From positions 1-40,901 of the forward strand of contig JAGRPC010000010.1 of assembly GCA_020439925.1 (NCBI GenBank): a DNA stretch of 40,901 bases. Reading direction: 5' to 3'. Made by a program: the position numbers and the translations under genes. Below the pieces are notes generated by a model, which was given only the letters and a program-made list of their open reading frames with translations, ran no database searches and had not been told where the DNA came from. Shown piece by piece: positions 24,983 to 34,418 of this stretch (the first letter of the stretch is position 1; every line of letters starts with the position of its first letter). The stretch comes from Verrucomicrobiia bacterium. Lineage in GTDB: Bacteria > Verrucomicrobiota > Verrucomicrobiia > Verrucomicrobiales > DEV007.

Positions 24983-26800
24983 TCAGGAACGGGCGGCGGT
25001 CTCCTCGACACGGGAAACGATGTCTCGCACGCGATAGTTGAGACCGTCGGTTTTGCAGATCGAACGGATCTTGGGATCACAGAAGCGGGATCGCAGGAGC
25101 GTGGCCAGCTGGCCGTGCCCATAGAGACCCTCATCGTTCATTTCGACGACAATGACGTGCTTGTAGCGGGCGAAGATCGCCTCCATGCCGTTGGGCATCG
25201 GATTGAGATGCCGCAAGTGGATCGCGCCGGTGGTTCTTCCTTTTGCACGCAGCCGCTCGACCGCCTCCCGAATGGGGCCCCAGGTCGATCCCCATCCGAC
25301 AACGAGAATCTCTCCTTCCTCGTCGCCGAAAACGTCAGGAAGGGGCAGGGTTGCTCCGAAAGCCTTGATCTTCTCGCGGCGACGCTCGGTCATCTTCTGG
25401 TGAATGCCCGGATTGGCACTGGGATGCCCCCATTCGTCGTGCTCGAGACCGGTGACAACAGGATATTTTCCGGCGGTCATGACCGAACCAGGCGCGGCAT
25501 GCCGGGTCGCACCATCAAGGGGATAAGGTTTGAAATCCTCACCGCGCGCCGAAAGATCGAGGTTGGGCTCACACACGCAGGATGAAAGGTCCGGCTGCTC
25601 AAAAGCCTCGATACGGGAGGCAAGGGCCATGTCCGTGAGCACAAAGACCGGACAGCTGTATTTCCTGGCAGTCTCGCAGGCTTCCACTGCGATATAGAAG
25701 CAGTCGGCCACATTCTTCGGAGCAAGAACAATGCGGGGACAATCACCATGGCTTCCGTAGATCGCCTGCATCAGATCACTCTGTTCAACGCTCGTGGGAA
25801 GCCCGGTGCTGGGACCACCACGCTGGACATTGATGACAACCAACGGCAACTCGGCCATGGTCGCGTAACTGAGAGCCTCCATTTTGAGGGAAAGTCCAGG
25901 GCCCGAGCTTCCGGTCACCGCCGTGTGCCCGGAGTACGCGAACCCAAGTGCCATGGCCACGGCGGCAAGTTCGTCTTCCGCCTGAACAAAGAGCCCCCCG
26001 TACTTTGGCAACTCGACCCTCATCTGCTCCATGATCGTCGACCAGGGTGTGATCGGATAGGCAGCCCCATAACGTACTCCCCCGGCAAGAAGCCCGAGAA
26101 CCATGGCGGTATTACCGTCCGTCGTGACCTTGTCGACCGCACTCCCCTTCCCCTGCTGCAACTCGTAGTCGACCTTCAGAAGATCGCCCACGGGATAGGC
26201 AAAGCCGGCGTCGAAGGCCAGCATGGCATTACGGAGAATGTCTTCGCTCTTTCCGCCAAATTGGCGGGACACCAGCGAAACCACTTTCTCCTTGTCCAAT
26301 TTGAAGACATGGGTCACCAGGCCCAACACAAAGAGGTTCTTGCCACGTTCGCGAGAGCTGCCCCCGAGAGCCTCGACGGTCGCACTGGTAATCGGGATGC
26401 CGATGTGGATGGCGTCGATATCCCCCTTCAATTCAGAAACATGGTCCGAATCAAAGATACAGATTCCACCGGGCCTGAGCGAACCGATGTGGCTGTCATA
26501 ACTGTGCTGATAGAAGGCGAAAAGGAAGTCGGATTCGTCGCCGGCGGAGAGCACCTCTCCCGAACCAAGATGGACCTGGAAGATCGAAGGCCCACCGGAG
26601 ATCGTCGACGGGATCGTCATGTAGGTCATGACCTCCCGCGAACTGCGCCCGGCGAGTTTGGCGAGAAGGCCGCCAATCGTCTGGATGCCGTCCTGCGAAT
26701 TCCCGGCGAAGCGGATGACGGCGTTCTGGAGTTCAGTTATCCCCGCATCGGCGGGGCTGGAATGGACATCGGCAGTTCCCGATGCGGCGGACTGGCTCAT
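24983..26800 (-). CDS. korA: 2-oxoacid:ferredoxin oxidoreductase, fused gamma-alpha subunit
   Basis: A 605-residue subunit with the gamma domain (about residues 25-200, opening 'IRFAGNSQDGIQTIGGLLAKLAG') fused to the alpha domain (about 225-605, 'GLLAGGVRYGAAYPITPWSTIMEQ' region, 'GSSGPGLSLK' and a C-terminal transketolase-like domain). This fused layout is the common two-gene KorAB form. The ATG at 26800 starts the family-like sequence; the open frame extends to 27004 but overlaps the secretin gene. It is followed by korB after 22 bases. A partner ferredoxin is not encoded nearby. Likely role: reductive or oxidative TCA-cycle step at 2-oxoglutarate, in the cytoplasm. Confidence 0.92.
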   Translation of the reverse strand: MSQSAASGTADVHSSPADAGITELQNAVIRFAGNSQDGIQTIGGLLAKLAGRSSREVMTYMTIPSTISGGPSIFQVHLGSGEVLSAGDESDFLFAFYQHSYDSHIGSLRPGGICIFDSDHVSELKGDIDAIHIGIPITSATVEALGGSSRERGKNLFVLGLVTHVFKLDKEKVVSLVSRQFGGKSEDILRNAMLAFDAGFAYPVGDLLKVDYELQQGKGSAVDKVTTDGNTAMVLGLLAGGVRYGAAYPITPWSTIMEQMRVELPKYGGLFVQAEDELAAVAMALGFAYSGHTAVTGSSGPGLSLKMEALSYATMAELPLVVINVQRGGPSTGLPTSVEQSDLMQAIYGSHGDCPRIVLAPKNVADCFYIAVEACETARKYSCPVFVLTDMALASRIEAFEQPDLSSCVCEPNLDLSARGEDFKPYPLDGATRHAAPGSVMTAGKYPVVTGLEHDEWGHPSANPGIHQKMTERRREKIKAFGATLPLPDVFGDEEGEILVVGWGSTWGPIREAVERLRAKGRTTGAIHLRHLNPMPNGMEAIFARYKHVIVVEMNDEGLYGHGQLATLLRSRFCDPKIRSICKTDGLNYRVRDIVSRVEETAARS

Positions 26801-26945
26801 TCGAAGGGGGTTGAAACGTGGGGATTGAAACCCGCTCTTATAGCCGGACGCAACCGGCATTGCAAAGAAATTGTCGCTTCGAACGAAGGCGCAAGCAAGG
26901 TTCGTCGACGGGGCAGGTTCGTGCCTCAGCGATCCCGAAAAACGA

Positions 26946-29516
26946 CTACTTAACCGGATCGATCGGAGCCGGTCCGGGGGCAAACACCGGATTGGGCACC
27001 ACATCCCGGCGTGACATCAACTCCGGACGGGGTTCGTCATCGGCGGGAGCATTGATCGGATTCCCACCCGGATCGACGAGCCTGACGGTGACGAAAATGG
27101 TAAGAGCTCTCTTCGTGGATTCGCTGCCTTCGGAGCGGAAAGCCCGACCAAGAACGGGGAGATCTCCCAGATAGGGAATCTTGTCTTCGATTGTCGTGAT
27201 TGACTCACCGTGAAAGCCACCGATCGCCACCGTCTGGCCATCCCAGATGGTGATGTTGGTCGTTTCTTTGATCGCGTCGAAAACGGGCATGAGGATTTCG
27301 TTCGGTGTCACAATAGACGGTTGTCCACCCACAAGCAGCGAGCTGTTGGTGATCGGAGTTCCGTAATTGATGAAACCGACAAAATCGGACACGTCCATCA
27401 AGACGTTCAGGCTGATCGTCTTGTTGTCTGACGCCACGGTGGGCTCCACTTCGATGAGCTTGCCCAGCCTCCTCGTTTCAAAGGCGGTTGGAGTGGCGGG
27501 AGTGGCGGGAAAAACGGGGTCGCTGGGACCGACAAAAAAGCCCCCGGTCCCATCAGGCACGCGCCCGAAATCATTGGGAATTTCTGGCGGGTCATACTCG
27601 GTAGGATAGATAAACTCACGCACCTGCTCAATTTTTGCGAGCTGCCCCGGCCTGGTCACGACGTGGGCGTCGCTCAACAGGTCACTGCTCTTGAGTTGGC
27701 TCAACGCCCTCAGCACCAGTTGGAACTGGGGGTCGGTAAAAACGCCGGAAACCGCGAAGACTCCGGGAGCCTTCGATCCCACAGGATCGGGGGAGGCGCG
27801 GTTGATCACGTCGTCGATGGTCTGCCCACTGGCGATATCCCCCATGCGCAGACCGCCGCTCACCGGGAAAGTCCCTACCGGCCCAGCGGGACCGTTGAAG
27901 GGAAAATCTGCAGCAACGGTCCCAGGTGAGGCGTTTCCGTCGGTTCCTCCACCGAAGAAAACCCGGGAGGAAGAAGCCGCATTGCTTTGCCCAAGAAGGA
28001 AATCGAGCCCGACCTGTCGCAACTGATCCGCCTCGATGGAGATCATCTTGACGTGAATCTCGACATTCTTCAAACCGGCATCCTTTGCCGACTGTACGAT
28101 GTCCTCGATGATCTCAAGCTGTTGCGGTGTATTCTGAACAATCAGGGTGTTCGACGAGGCAATGAAATTGGCCGATGCACCCGCCCCGAATTCTACCCCC
28201 CGGTTCTGGAGGTATTCCTGAGCACCGATCCTTTTCACCAAGGCCTGCCCTCCATTGTCGGCAGGGTCGGCAAAGGGGTCATTTGGAGCCGCTGCCGCCG
28301 CGCCGCCACCACCTCCCGCCGAGAGAAATCCAGGCGGCACAATCCAACGTCTCACCGAAAGCGATTCGGATCCCGCATTCGGAGGAACAATCCGAACGGC
28401 AAAGGCATCGGTCCGGTAGCTCAACCCCACCTGTTGAACGGCGTATTTCAATGCCACCCCGAGCGGTACATTCGCAAGGCGCATCGAAAGAATCCGCTGA
28501 CCGGGATCCTCCCCTCCAATTTCCGCTCCCTCGATAACAAAGTTCACCCCTCGCTTCGCCGGATCCGCCTCGGATGAATCCCGCTCCTGCGCCATCTGGC
28601 CAAGCAGATCGATCACATCGGAGAGTCGGGCCTGATTGAACTCAATGGAGGGAATGACGATCTCTTTCAGCTTGCGCTCGAGGTCCATGCTGCCTCCCAT
28701 GGCGACCCCATCGCTGTTGGTCTGGATCCCCTCCCCGGAGAGCACGGGGGCGATGGGAGTTTCCCATCCGGCGGCGATTTCCGAGATTTTCTTCGCCCGA
28801 GTGTGGTCATAGGCGGCATCGTAGTAATTCATGCGGAAACGCTCGACCTTTTCCAGTCCGCGCCTTGCCGCCGTGCTGTAGGGATCGATGTTGAGCACCT
28901 CGTGGTAGGAACGCTCGGCCCGGTCGTAATCCCCGAGTTCGAGGTATCCCTTGGCGAGGATCAACTTGCTCTCAACCAGATCGATATTTCGGAGGTGACG
29001 CGGAGAAGTGGCGAAATTGTAGCGCTCGTCCCGCTCGCGGATTTCCTTCAGCATCTTCCGGACCGCTGGATCCACCTCTGCTGCCGCGATTCCCCGCGAC
29101 TCGGCAAGTTCGACCACATCGGCGAGAGTCTTTTCACACTCGGCCCATTTGGCCTCCGACGCGAGGATCTGAGCATATCTCAGGGAAGAGGTCTCGTAAC
29201 GTTTGAAGAAAATGCGCCGCTGTTCGGCCACGGCAGGCACATCGGGAATTGTCTCGAAGGCTGCATGGAAATAATCCATGGCTTCGGCATAGGACTGGTC
29301 GGCAAGGGCTTTGGATCCCGCGGTGAAGAGCGTCTGAGCCGCCTCCACCTGACCACGCCGCTTCTGGGCCTCCGTCGCAGCAATCCCCGCAATCCCACCG
29401 GGAACCTCGTTTCCATCCGCCTTGATCCGTGACACCGGGGCAAGGATCACCGCGACCGCGATCAGGCACGGCAGTAGATTCCGCGGATAAACCGCGTTCT
29501 GTGGGGCAACAAGCAC
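26946..29516 (-). CDS. TPR-containing secretin, type II/IV-pilus-like outer-membrane channel
   Basis: A roughly 856-residue secretin-family protein resembling the Akkermansia pilus-associated secretin Amuc_1098. A hydrophobic export signal is near the N-terminus, TPR-like helices follow (about residues 50-240, including 'ESKLILAKGYLELGDYDRAERSY'-type repeats), then secretin N-type domains and a C-terminal secretin core (about 485-815) with 'VEIHVKMISIEADQLRQVGLDF'-like and 'KIPYLGDLPVLGRAFRS' segments. The frame opens with TTG at 29540 and the first GTG is at 29516; the latter is preferred but the choice is uncertain. Pro- and Gly-rich loops occur inside the core. No pilin, ATPase or assembly gene is adjacent, so it may serve a pilus or secretion system encoded elsewhere. 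Confidence 0.88.
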   Translation of the reverse strand: MLVAPQNAVYPRNLLPCLIAVAVILAPVSRIKADGNEVPGGIAGIAATEAQKRRGQVEAAQTLFTAGSKALADQSYAEAMDYFHAAFETIPDVPAVAEQRRIFFKRYETSSLRYAQILASEAKWAECEKTLADVVELAESRGIAAAEVDPAVRKMLKEIRERDERYNFATSPRHLRNIDLVESKLILAKGYLELGDYDRAERSYHEVLNIDPYSTAARRGLEKVERFRMNYYDAAYDHTRAKKISEIAAGWETPIAPVLSGEGIQTNSDGVAMGGSMDLERKLKEIVIPSIEFNQARLSDVIDLLGQMAQERDSSEADPAKRGVNFVIEGAEIGGEDPGQRILSMRLANVPLGVALKYAVQQVGLSYRTDAFAVRIVPPNAGSESLSVRRWIVPPGFLSAGGGGGAAAAAPNDPFADPADNGGQALVKRIGAQEYLQNRGVEFGAGASANFIASSNTLIVQNTPQQLEIIEDIVQSAKDAGLKNVEIHVKMISIEADQLRQVGLDFLLGQSNAASSSRVFFGGGTDGNASPGTVAADFPFNGPAGPVGTFPVSGGLRMGDIASGQTIDDVINRASPDPVGSKAPGVFAVSGVFTDPQFQLVLRALSQLKSSDLLSDAHVVTRPGQLAKIEQVREFIYPTEYDPPEIPNDFGRVPDGTGGFFVGPSDPVFPATPATPTAFETRRLGKLIEVEPTVASDNKTISLNVLMDVSDFVGFINYGTPITNSSLLVGGQPSIVTPNEILMPVFDAIKETTNITIWDGQTVAIGGFHGESITTIEDKIPYLGDLPVLGRAFRSEGSESTKRALTIFVTVRLVDPGGNPINAPADDEPRPELMSRRDVVPNPVFAPGPAPIDPVK

Positions 29517-29681
29517 GTGAAAAATGGGAAAGCTCAGCAAGTTGCAAACAACCGTCCGAACTCCTGAATCGGGACCTTAGCAGCAAACGGGGAAGCTTCG
29601 CAAGCCCTGAATTCACCCGGCCGAAGCCCCTTTTTCAAGCCCTTGGGCCCGGAGCGAAGACCGCGTCACCTCCACTCCCGC

Positions 29682-32600
29682 TCAATCCCGCGAGGCGGGA
29701 ATCAGTTTCAGAGTGATTTCCTCTTCCCCCCGCTGAACCGTGATGGTGGTCTCCTCACCGACTTTCAGGTCTGCCATGGCGTCGGTGTAATCGTAGATAT
29801 TGAGGATCTTCCTGTCACCGAGCCCCACAATCACGTCACCGCCCTTCACTCCGGCGACACCCGCAGGTCCCTTGTCGGCCACACCGCTGAGTTTCACCCC
29901 CTTGATGTCACCCTGGCTGTAGTCGGGAATCGTTCCGAGATAAACGCGGAAGCCTCGCCCACCCTGGTTTTTCGGCGGATCGACCTTCAGGTATTTGGGG
30001 GCGTTCGAGTCGATCGCAAGCCCGCGGGTGATCAACCCCATCAGCTTGGCAATCTTCGCGGCCCCCTCGTAGTTGATCTTGTCGGGAGTGTCGCGCGGCG
30101 TGTGGTAATCCTCATGAGCTCCGGTGAAGGCGCTGAGGATCGGGACCTGCCGCAGGTAGAAAGGCGTCGCGTCGGTGGGGAGATAGGTGTCACTCTGGAT
30201 CGTGATCGGGAGCCCGATCGGTGCGTTACGGCTCTCGATCGCGCTCTTCCAGTAGTCACTCGACCCGATCCCCTGCAGGATCAGCGAGTCACGCAGACGT
30301 CCGATCATGTCCATATTCAGGTAGGAGGACAGAATCAGACCAAGCGGCGCGTTCTCGTCGCCAAGGGCGTCCTTGGCCAGTTTCCTGACGAAGTGAGAGG
30401 ACCCAAGCAAACCGATCTCCTCCCCGGACCAGGCGGCAAAAACGACGTCGCGCTTAAGGTCGAGCTTGCCCTGCTTCCGCTGATCGGCCAGGTACTCGGC
30501 GACCTCGAGCAAGCCCGAAACGCCCGAGGCGTTGTCGTCCGCCCCGCGGTGTATGTGGCCCCGCTCTTCCTCGCGGGCGAGCGACCCGGGGCCGGCCTCG
30601 TCACCGAGGTGATCGATGTGGGCTCCGATCATCACTGCGGGATTCGGATGCGGCCCGGTCTGGCCCGCCGAGAGGATGCCGATGACATTGCGCCCCGTAC
30701 GGGTCTCCTGATCGACATCGATGGTCGCCGTGAGCCTGGTTTCGGGAATCTCGAAACCCTGAACCATTTCTCCCTTGTCGAGCTCCTTCTGGATCTCCGA
30801 TAGATCCTTGCCCGCCTTTGCCACCAGCCGTTTTGCCAGATCGGTTGAGATGCTGATAGCGGGGAGCCCCGAATCGGCGTTGGACGCATCGAACTCCATA
30901 GGAACGAGTTCTTCCTTCACCTCCGTCTCGGGACCGGTCACGAAAATGATCCCGGCCGCGAACTTGCGCCTCGCAAGGGTCGCCTTGTGCCGGAGGCGAG
31001 AATAGCGTTGCATCTCCTGGCGCTGCTCCTTGGGCACATCCTCCGGCACGTAGCGAAGCACCATCACCCACTTCCCTTTCACATCGAGGTGAAAGTAGCT
31101 CGTGTAGGACTCTCCACCCTTCCCGTCTGGAATCTCGAGCCCGTATCCCGCAAAGACAATCCCCGCGTCCTCCAAGGTCCCGTTCTTCGCAAAAGAGACC
31201 GGACGCCAGTCCTTGTCGACCGTGGGCTCGAGAGACTCGTCCCCGAGACGGAGGGTCATGGCGTTGTCTTTGCCCACCGCCACACCGGCGGTGAACTCGA
31301 AGGCCTGGAAATAGGAACCATCATCCCCGCCGGGCTCGAGTCCCCACTTCTTGAAATGCTCGGCCACATGCGCCGTTGCCGCGATTTCGCCCGGGGTGCC
31401 GGTGAGGCGCCCCTTCAACTCGGGCGAGGTGAGAAACTCGAGATGGGCGCGCAGATCCGCGGCGTCAATGGCGGGCTTGGTTTCGAGAGTGGCGACCGGA
31501 GGATCGCTTTCCGGTTTCTCTGAAGCGGTTGCAGGTGCCGGAACCTTGGCGCTTTTGTCCAGCAGCGCGAGCGCGGCCTCATGATTCCAGGACGCGAGGA
31601 AGATCTGGGATTGTTTCGAGGGCGTGCGGTTGCTCGTCCAGGCGAGGGTCTTGCCATCCGGAGAAAAGACAGGAAGCCCGTCGAATCCCGTGGTGTGGGT
31701 CACCCGGACAGGTTCCTTCTCACCCTTGGCGTCGACGAGATAGAGTTCAAAATTGTCGAAGCCGTGCTTGTTTGTCGCAAAGATCAGGTAATCCCCGCTC
31801 GGGTGGAAGTAGGGCGCCCACGACATCGCACCCAGCCTCGTGAGTTGGCGCTCTTTCCGGTCTTCGAGATTCATCGCGTAAATTTCCGCGACGAGCCCCT
31901 TGCGATCGAAGCGGCGCCAGCAGATCTCCTTGCCGTCGGCATTGAAGAAGGGCCCTCCGTCATAGCCGTCCGCCGTCGTCAGGCGCTCCACGTTGGAACC
32001 ATCCGCGTCGGCCAGATAAATCTCCATGGGGAACTTCTTGTCGAGCTTGAAGGCCTTCTGGTCCTCTTCGCTCATCGAGCCGTCGTAGGCCTGGCGGTTC
32101 GAAGCAAAAACCAGCTTCTTTCCGTCCGGTGACCAGGCTCCCTCGGCGTCATAACCCTCGGTCTTGGTCAGGTTCCTGAATTCTCCCGAACCGGGCACCG
32201 TCTCGTAGATCTCGAATTCCGCGTCATAGTCCCATGAATACTTGCGCGCCTTGCCCGATTCCCGCTCGGCGTATTCGGCGTTCTGCTGGGCCTCCGCCTC
32301 CGGATTCTCATGCGTCGAGGCGAACATCACCCGCTTTCCGTCGGGATGAATCCAGGCACAGGTGGTCTTGCCTTTCCCGGGTGAAACCCGTTCGGTGTCT
32401 CCCGTCTCAAGATCGAGGAGATAAATCTGATAGAAGGGGTTTCCCTCCTCCCGTTCGCTTTGGAAAACCAGCTTCGTTCCGTCCGCGGAAAAATAGCCTT
32501 CCCCGGCACGAAGGCCTTCAAAGGTGAGCTGCCTCGTTCCGGAAAGCAGGACCGCCTCCGCCTTTGCCGCCTCTTCGGCCCCCTCCTTCCCGGGATCCTG

Positions 32601-32690
32601 GGCGACCAGCACGAACCCGGCGAGAACGAGACAGGGTGCGACGAGCGACATGAGCCTCTTCAGTGGAGGAAAAGAAAGGGACGGGGACAT
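29682..32690 (-). CDS. Exported TolB-propeller / M28 metallopeptidase / PDZ protein
   Basis: A 1002-residue exported protein in three parts. After a signal peptide (about 1-30), residues 50-380 contain PD40/TolB-type propeller repeats ('FSADGTKLVF', 'WSPDGKKLVFASN', 'FSPDGKTLAW'). Residues about 420-870 are an M28 zinc peptidase with an inserted PA-like domain. Zinc-site motifs are H691 ('GAHIDHLG'), D718-D719 ('GADDNASGV'), E757-E758 ('SGEEIG'), 'LNMDMIG' and 'EDYHTPRD'. Residues about 900-1002 are a PDZ domain ('GVKGGDVIVGLGDRKI'). M28 enzymes are mostly aminopeptidases. The propeller may select or dock substrates before cleavage (inference). The ATG at 32690 precedes a second Met at residue 14, which could also start a good signal peptide. 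It is divergent from gluQ. Confidence 0.92.
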   Translation of the reverse strand: MSPSLSFPPLKRLMSLVAPCLVLAGFVLVAQDPGKEGAEEAAKAEAVLLSGTRQLTFEGLRAGEGYFSADGTKLVFQSEREEGNPFYQIYLLDLETGDTERVSPGKGKTTCAWIHPDGKRVMFASTHENPEAEAQQNAEYAERESGKARKYSWDYDAEFEIYETVPGSGEFRNLTKTEGYDAEGAWSPDGKKLVFASNRQAYDGSMSEEDQKAFKLDKKFPMEIYLADADGSNVERLTTADGYDGGPFFNADGKEICWRRFDRKGLVAEIYAMNLEDRKERQLTRLGAMSWAPYFHPSGDYLIFATNKHGFDNFELYLVDAKGEKEPVRVTHTTGFDGLPVFSPDGKTLAWTSNRTPSKQSQIFLASWNHEAALALLDKSAKVPAPATASEKPESDPPVATLETKPAIDAADLRAHLEFLTSPELKGRLTGTPGEIAATAHVAEHFKKWGLEPGGDDGSYFQAFEFTAGVAVGKDNAMTLRLGDESLEPTVDKDWRPVSFAKNGTLEDAGIVFAGYGLEIPDGKGGESYTSYFHLDVKGKWVMVLRYVPEDVPKEQRQEMQRYSRLRHKATLARRKFAAGIIFVTGPETEVKEELVPMEFDASNADSGLPAISISTDLAKRLVAKAGKDLSEIQKELDKGEMVQGFEIPETRLTATIDVDQETRTGRNVIGILSAGQTGPHPNPAVMIGAHIDHLGDEAGPGSLAREEERGHIHRGADDNASGVSGLLEVAEYLADQRKQGKLDLKRDVVFAAWSGEEIGLLGSSHFVRKLAKDALGDENAPLGLILSSYLNMDMIGRLRDSLILQGIGSSDYWKSAIESRNAPIGLPITIQSDTYLPTDATPFYLRQVPILSAFTGAHEDYHTPRDTPDKINYEGAAKIAKLMGLITRGLAIDSNAPKYLKVDPPKNQGGRGFRVYLGTIPDYSQGDIKGVKLSGVADKGPAGVAGVKGGDVIVGLGDRKILNIYDYTDAMADLKVGEETTITVQRGEEEITLKLIPASRD

Positions 32691-32802
32691 GGTCGGAAAC
32701 TTGAATCGACAGGGGTTTCAGGTCAATGAAGTTACGTCGCGGATCCACGGTAGATCCATCCGCCCTGCCCGACGTTCAAAATTCACCGGACGCCCCGTGT
32801 CC

Positions 32803-33651
32803 ATGCCTTCCCTCACCACCCGCTTCGCACCAAGCCCGACCGGCCGTCTTCACAAGGGACATGCCTATTCCGCGCTCGCCGCCCACACCCTCGCGCGTGA
32901 CCGGGGAGGCCGATTTCTCCTCCGCATCGAAGACATCGACCCCACTCGCTGCACCCGTGAAAACGCCGAACAGATCTTCGAGGACCTGTCATGGCTCGGA
33001 ATCGACTGGGAAACTCCGGTGCGTTTTCAGAGCGAGCATCTCGACGACTATTCCGCGGCAGCGGAAGCCCTTCGCGAGCAGGGTCTTCTCTTCCCTTGCT
33101 TCTGCACCCGCGCCGAAATCCTGCGGGAAATCGAACGGGCCGGTCATGCCCCCCACGGGAGCGAGGGTCCTCTCTACCCTGGCACCTGCCGCCGTCTCTC
33201 CGAGGACGAGCGCACGCAGAAACTTTCCACCGGCACGCCGCACGCGCTCCGTCTCGACCTCGGAAAGGCCCTCGCTCTCACCGGACCCGGTCTTGTCTGG
33301 ACCGATACGAATCAGGGAATCCAGGACGCGCGACCGGAGCTTCTCGGAGATGCGGTTCTCGTCCGGAAGGACATCGGAACCAGCTACCACCTCGCCGTCG
33401 TCGTCGACGACGGCTTGCAGGGAATCACCGACATCGTCCGTGGGGTCGACCTCTTCGAGGCCACCCACCTGCACCGGATCCTGCAGTCGCTCCTCGGCCT
33501 ACCGGTCCCCGTCTATCACCACCACGCTCTCCTTACCGATGCCGAGGGCCAGCGTCTCGCCAAGCGGGACAGGGCCATCACCCTCCGGAGCCTCCGTGAA
33601 TCCGGAGTGAGCGCTCGGGAACTGAAACGGGAACTCGGGTTTGAAGGTTGA
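32803..33651 (+). CDS. gluQ: Glutamyl-Q tRNA(Asp) synthetase
   Basis: A 282-residue shortened paralogue of glutamyl-tRNA synthetase that transfers glutamate to queuosine in the tRNA-Asp anticodon and lacks the anticodon-binding domain. The HIGH motif is H17-K-G-H20 in 'GRLHKGHAYS', the zinc site is C99, C101, Y125 and C129 ('CFCTR', 'YPGTC'), and the KMSKS-equivalent is 'LAKRDRA' near the C-terminus. The length and the missing C-terminal domain distinguish it from GltX. The ATG at 32803 gives the family N-terminus 'TTRFAPSPTGRLH'. The Rieske gene follows 91 bases downstream. Confidence 0.93.
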   Translation: MPSLTTRFAPSPTGRLHKGHAYSALAAHTLARDRGGRFLLRIEDIDPTRCTRENAEQIFEDLSWLGIDWETPVRFQSEHLDDYSAAAEALREQGLLFPCFCTRAEILREIERAGHAPHGSEGPLYPGTCRRLSEDERTQKLSTGTPHALRLDLGKALALTGPGLVWTDTNQGIQDARPELLGDAVLVRKDIGTSYHLAVVVDDGLQGITDIVRGVDLFEATHLHRILQSLLGLPVPVYHHHALLTDAEGQRLAKRDRAITLRSLRESGVSARELKRELGFEG

Positions 33652-33742
33652 AAAGAAAAACCCGGCGCAACATTTCGAATCCCTTCGTTCGTATCCCCTT
33701 TGCCCCTTGAACCTTTCCAGCCTGTAAACAACGATCCCCGAT

Positions 33743-34081
33743 ATGCCCTCCCCCGGATTCCTTGAAATCGCCCGTTCCGAGGAACTCGAAGAAGGAAAAG
33801 GCCGCCCCTTCCACCTCGAAGGGCACGCCATCGCCCTCGTTCGCCACGAAGGGAGCGTCTACGCCCTCGAAGACCGTTGTCCCCACGCGAACGCTCCCAT
33901 CGCCCTCGGGCCGGTTGAGAACGGCTGCATCGCCTGCCCGTGGCACTACGCCGAGTTTGATCTGAAAACGGGATCGGTCCTTTCAGGTCCGGCTTGCGAG
34001 AGCATCTCGGCCTATCCCGTAGAGGAGGAAGACGGCAGGATTTTCGTGTCCCTCACTCCGCTCCCACGGGAGGGCACCTGA
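33743..34081 (+). CDS. Rieske [2Fe-2S] protein, NirD/ferredoxin-like
   Basis: A 112-residue stand-alone Rieske domain. The cluster ligands are C46 and H48 ('DRCPHANAPI') and C65 and H68 ('CPWHYAEFD'). It has no signal peptide or membrane anchor, so it is probably a cytoplasmic electron-transfer protein like biphenyl-type ferredoxins or the small subunit of assimilatory nitrite reductase. No NirB, oxygenase or reductase is adjacent, so its partner is unknown. It lies between gluQ and a tRNA gene and probably has its own transcription start. Confidence 0.92.
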   Translation: MPSPGFLEIARSEELEEGKGRPFHLEGHAIALVRHEGSVYALEDRCPHANAPIALGPVENGCIACPWHYAEFDLKTGSVLSGPACESISAYPVEEEDGRIFVSLTPLPREGT

Positions 34082-34186
34082 TTTTTCCGCTGCCTCGACA
34101 AAAGCGATTGACGCCGGAACCCTCCACAGGCATCGTTTCCGCCCGCCCACTCCCCGTGAGGAAAGCGGACCAAAACATTTCGACAG

Positions 34187-34274
34187 GGTCAGGTGGCTGA
34201 GTGGTCGAAAGCACTTCTTTGCTAAAGAAGCGTGCCCCAAAAGGGTACCGTGGGTTCGAATCCCACCCTGACCG
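34187..34274 (+). tRNA. tRNA-Ser (anticodon GCU)
   Basis: An 88-base class II tRNA. The acceptor arms GGTCAGG and CCTGACC pair perfectly, the anticodon stem CTTCT/AGAAG encloses a loop with GCT, the variable arm is long (around GCCCC/AGGGT) as in serine tRNAs, and the T arm is GTGGG-TTCGAAT-CCCAC. The discriminator is G and CCA is not encoded. It reads AGC and AGU codons. Confidence 0.96.
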
Positions 34275-34275
34275 T

Positions 34276-34319
34276 ATCGAGCCCCTGGGAGCGAGCAACG
34301 CCGTTCTCAGGGGCTCGAT
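34276..34319. repeat. Perfect 12-base inverted repeat just after tRNA-Ser
   Basis: Arms ATCGAGCCCCTG (34276-34287) and CAGGGGCTCGAT (34308-34319) with a 20-base loop begin two bases after the tRNA. There is no T-run, so it may be a factor-dependent terminator or 3' processing structure for the tRNA transcript. No duplicated tRNA 3' end indicating an integrated element was seen. Confidence 0.65.
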
Positions 34320-34418
34320 GCGTTTCCGGACCGGGACCGAGAATCGGCCCGACTGTGAGGATATTCAGGTCCGAACAACAGTGGCTATATTCCCTCCTCT
34401 CGACCGCGACGGCTTCCC

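Noticed and set aside
29643..30803. Plus-strand open frame of 386 codons
   Set aside because: It is antisense to the M28 peptidase gene, whose motifs are intact; no family likeness in the antisense frame.
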